Shown here: piece by piece, positions 62,467-64,000 of the stretch | Layout of the letters: the number at the start of each line of letters is the position of its first letter | Numbering within the stretch: the first letter of the stretch is position 1 | NCBI GenBank assembly: GCA_964017145.1 | Contig: OZ024850.1 | Location: 3,449,618 to 3,513,617, forward strand | Length of the DNA: 64,000 nt | Reading direction: 5' to 3' | From: Agrocybe praecox | Taxonomy: Eukaryota > Basidiomycota > Agaricomycetes > Agaricales > Agrocybaceae | Notes under the pieces: model-generated | Database searches by the model: none | What the model saw: the letters and a program-made list of their open reading frames with translations, nothing else | Told to the model about the DNA's origin: nothing | Program-made: the position numbers and the translations under genes

Positions 62467-63540
62467 ATGGACACTACCACTACTCCTACCACTACTCTTC
62501 CCTCTGTGGAGGAGCTCCTTCAACAAATCTCTCTCCTTACCCAGGAGGTGGCTCTCTTAAGGCAGCAGCAGCAACAGTCAGTCACACCTCCAACCACTCA
62601 ATCACCATTCTCCTCTGCTGCTGGAGAAGTCCATCCTCCCCCTCCCAGTCATGGTCCCTTTACCTTTGGTTCACAGGCTGGAATCAAGGTTTCCCCTCCT
62701 GAGCCATATGATGGCTCTATGTCAAAAGCAGAAACCTTCCTCAGTCAACTCAAATTATATTTCTATGGGAAAGGAATTACAGATGATCTTCAAAAGGTTG
62801 TTTGTGCCCTGTCCTATATGAAGGAAGGTACTGCTGGAAAATGGGCACTAGACAAAACCAAAATTCTGGATGGAGATTATTCCAAAGAGGGTCTTTGGGA
62901 TGACTTTGTCTATGAATTCAGGGAGGTATTTGGAGATCCAGACCCTGCAAGCACAGCCAGGCATAAAATGAATCTTCTGAAGCAGGGAAGTCAAACTGCT
63001 GATGAATATGTGGCTAGCTTTAGGGAATTGGTCTCTGATACTGGGTATAATGATGCTGCCTTGGTTGAGAAGTTTCAGACTGGGTTAAATAGGTCACTCA
63101 GGGAAAAGGTCTACAATGTCCCTGATATGCCCAAGACTCTGAATGGCTGGATTTCCTGGGCTACCAAGCTGGACAGGCAGTGGAGACAGATGGAAGCCTT
63201 CAACAAGTCTACCTCTACTACCTCTTCTCCTTTCTCCAAGGCTCCTAAATCTCAGCCTAAGCCAGCAGCCCCCAGTCCTTCTCCATTTTCAAGCAGTCAG
63301 AGAGGTTTTGTTGCTCAGGCAAGGCAACCAGATGTTGTTCCCATGGAAGTTGACTCTGGATGGAGGTCAGTCAGGCCACTTATCTGCTTTAAGTGCAGAA
63401 AGCAAGGTCATAAGGCTGCTGACTGCAAATCCTCAGTCAATATCAATGCTATGAACCATGAGGAGTTGAAAGACTTCTATGGGAAACTCATTAAGGAAGA
63501 AGAAGGAAAACAACAACAGGAACAGAAGAAGAATTTTTAG
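62467..63540 (+). CDS. gag: Retrotransposon Gag with zinc knuckle
   Basis: Structural protein that forms the virus-like particle and binds the element's RNA; 357 aa. N-terminal Thr-rich leader and a Gln-rich coiled segment (about residues 15-40). The central retrotransposon-gag domain holds GTAGKWA, WDDFVYEFREVFGD and ADEYVASFREL, and the nucleocapsid zinc knuckle CFKCRKQGHKAADC (CX2CX4HX4C) lies near residue 305. The first ATG after the leader is used. It ends AAG AAT TTT TAG, and pol continues in the -1 frame. Confidence 0.93.
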   Translation: MDTTTTPTTTLPSVEELLQQISLLTQEVALLRQQQQQSVTPPTTQSPFSSAAGEVHPPPPSHGPFTFGSQAGIKVSPPEPYDGSMSKAETFLSQLKLYFYGKGITDDLQKVVCALSYMKEGTAGKWALDKTKILDGDYSKEGLWDDFVYEFREVFGDPDPASTARHKMNLLKQGSQTADEYVASFRELVSDTGYNDAALVEKFQTGLNRSLREKVYNVPDMPKTLNGWISWATKLDRQWRQMEAFNKSTSTTSSPFSKAPKSQPKPAAPSPSPFSSSQRGFVAQARQPDVVPMEVDSGWRSVRPLICFKCRKQGHKAADCKSSVNINAMNHEELKDFYGKLIKEEEGKQQQEQKKNF

Positions 63541-64000
63541 AGGCACCATTGGTGAAGGACATGTCCCAATGGAATAGATTTAATGTATTAGAAGATGAAA
63601 ATGATAAAATCAATCCTATCTCTTCTGACTCTGATACAGAAATCATGTCCTCAAATTCTGATTCTTCTCCTTCTTCTACTCCTGAGAGGATATACATCTT
63701 AGGGCATAAGCCAAAGGCCTCTACCCATTTGTCAGTCATTCTCAAGACAATGGACACAGGAAAAAGGCTGTCTGTAGATGCTTTGCTTGACTCTGGAGCT
63801 ACTGGTCTTTTTCTGGATACTGGTTTTGTAAAATACCATAATCTCAACACAAGGAAACTTCCAAGAGCCATTCCAGTCTACAATGTTGATGGTACTCTCA
63901 ACAAAAGTGGCTCTATTCATGAGGAAGTGGACTTAATTATGCTGTACAAGAACCACACAGAAAAGGCTACCTTTGCTGTTTGTGACTTAGGAGACAAGAC
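63495..64000 (+). CDS. pol: Retrotransposon Pol, protease part (incomplete)
   Basis: Open in the -1 frame relative to gag from 63495 to the window end. It contains the aspartic protease active site LLDSGATG (from about 63783), which fixes the frame. There is no ATG near the overlap, so a Gag-Pol fusion by -1 frameshifting between 63495 and 63540 is the likely route of expression; the T-run before the gag stop (GAATTTTTAG, 63531-63540) is the best candidate site. Reverse transcriptase, RNase H and integrase should follow outside the window. Confidence 0.88.

Larger units (their letters stand above)
61485..64000 (+). mobile_element. Ty3-type LTR retrotransposon, 5' part
   Basis: 5' LTR, leader, gag and the first part of pol (protease) in order. 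The element continues past the window. Its LTR is inserted in the 509-bp element copy 4; the last five bases before it are TCGGG, the expected target duplication. The gag frame and the start of pol are open, and the LTR ends are intact, so it could be a recent and possibly active copy. Confidence 0.9.

Overview
This looks like nuclear DNA of a mushroom-forming basidiomycete (Agaricomycetes). The genes are cut by many 48-75 nt GT-AG introns. The recognisable families are a secreted class II haem peroxidase, a tandem P450 array, DUF6533 membrane proteins and a Ty3-type LTR retrotransposon, all typical of that group. The species cannot be named from the sequence alone.

Layout. 0-8.2 kb: a 343-bp hAT-type MITE, a dead peroxidase copy (about 4.0-4.7 kb), and an intact eight-exon class II peroxidase (6749-8203) with an incomplete manganese site. 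8.7-45 kb: a segmental tandem array. Its unit is [small Cys-rich secreted-protein relic] - [upstream/promoter block] - [cytochrome P450] - [about 3 kb purine-rich block]. Four P450 genes (starts 10923, 19853, 33944, 41724) can be spliced by hand into open 498-499 aa proteins with matching exon lengths; a fifth promoter-plus-start fragment lies just upstream of the third. The three small secreted-protein copies are all broken, each differently. Between P450-2 and P450-3 sit a minus-strand DUF6533 gene copy carrying a frameshift and a 2.4-kb foldback transposon.

45-64 kb is mostly repeats: a non-autonomous GCGCG-rich inverted-repeat element, a second foldback element with minisatellite arms, a second DUF6533 copy whose 3' end is broken by insertions and a 200-N gap, four copies of a 509-bp solo-LTR-like element, a solo LTR, and the 5' part of a Ty3-type retrotransposon (LTR, gag, start of pol) that runs off the window. 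Two Ty3 LTRs are each inserted inside a copy of the 509-bp element.

Function. The peroxidase would be exported to act in oxidative attack on lignin, humus or other substrates. The four membrane-anchored P450s look like one recently amplified monooxygenase family, probably sharing one promoter design. Nothing in the window gives their substrate.

The least explained structure is a roughly 125-nt module present four times (32.6, 45.5, 46.0 and 57.2 kb). It folds into nested stems whose paired bases change together between copies. It is not accounted for by any gene or transposon I recognise.
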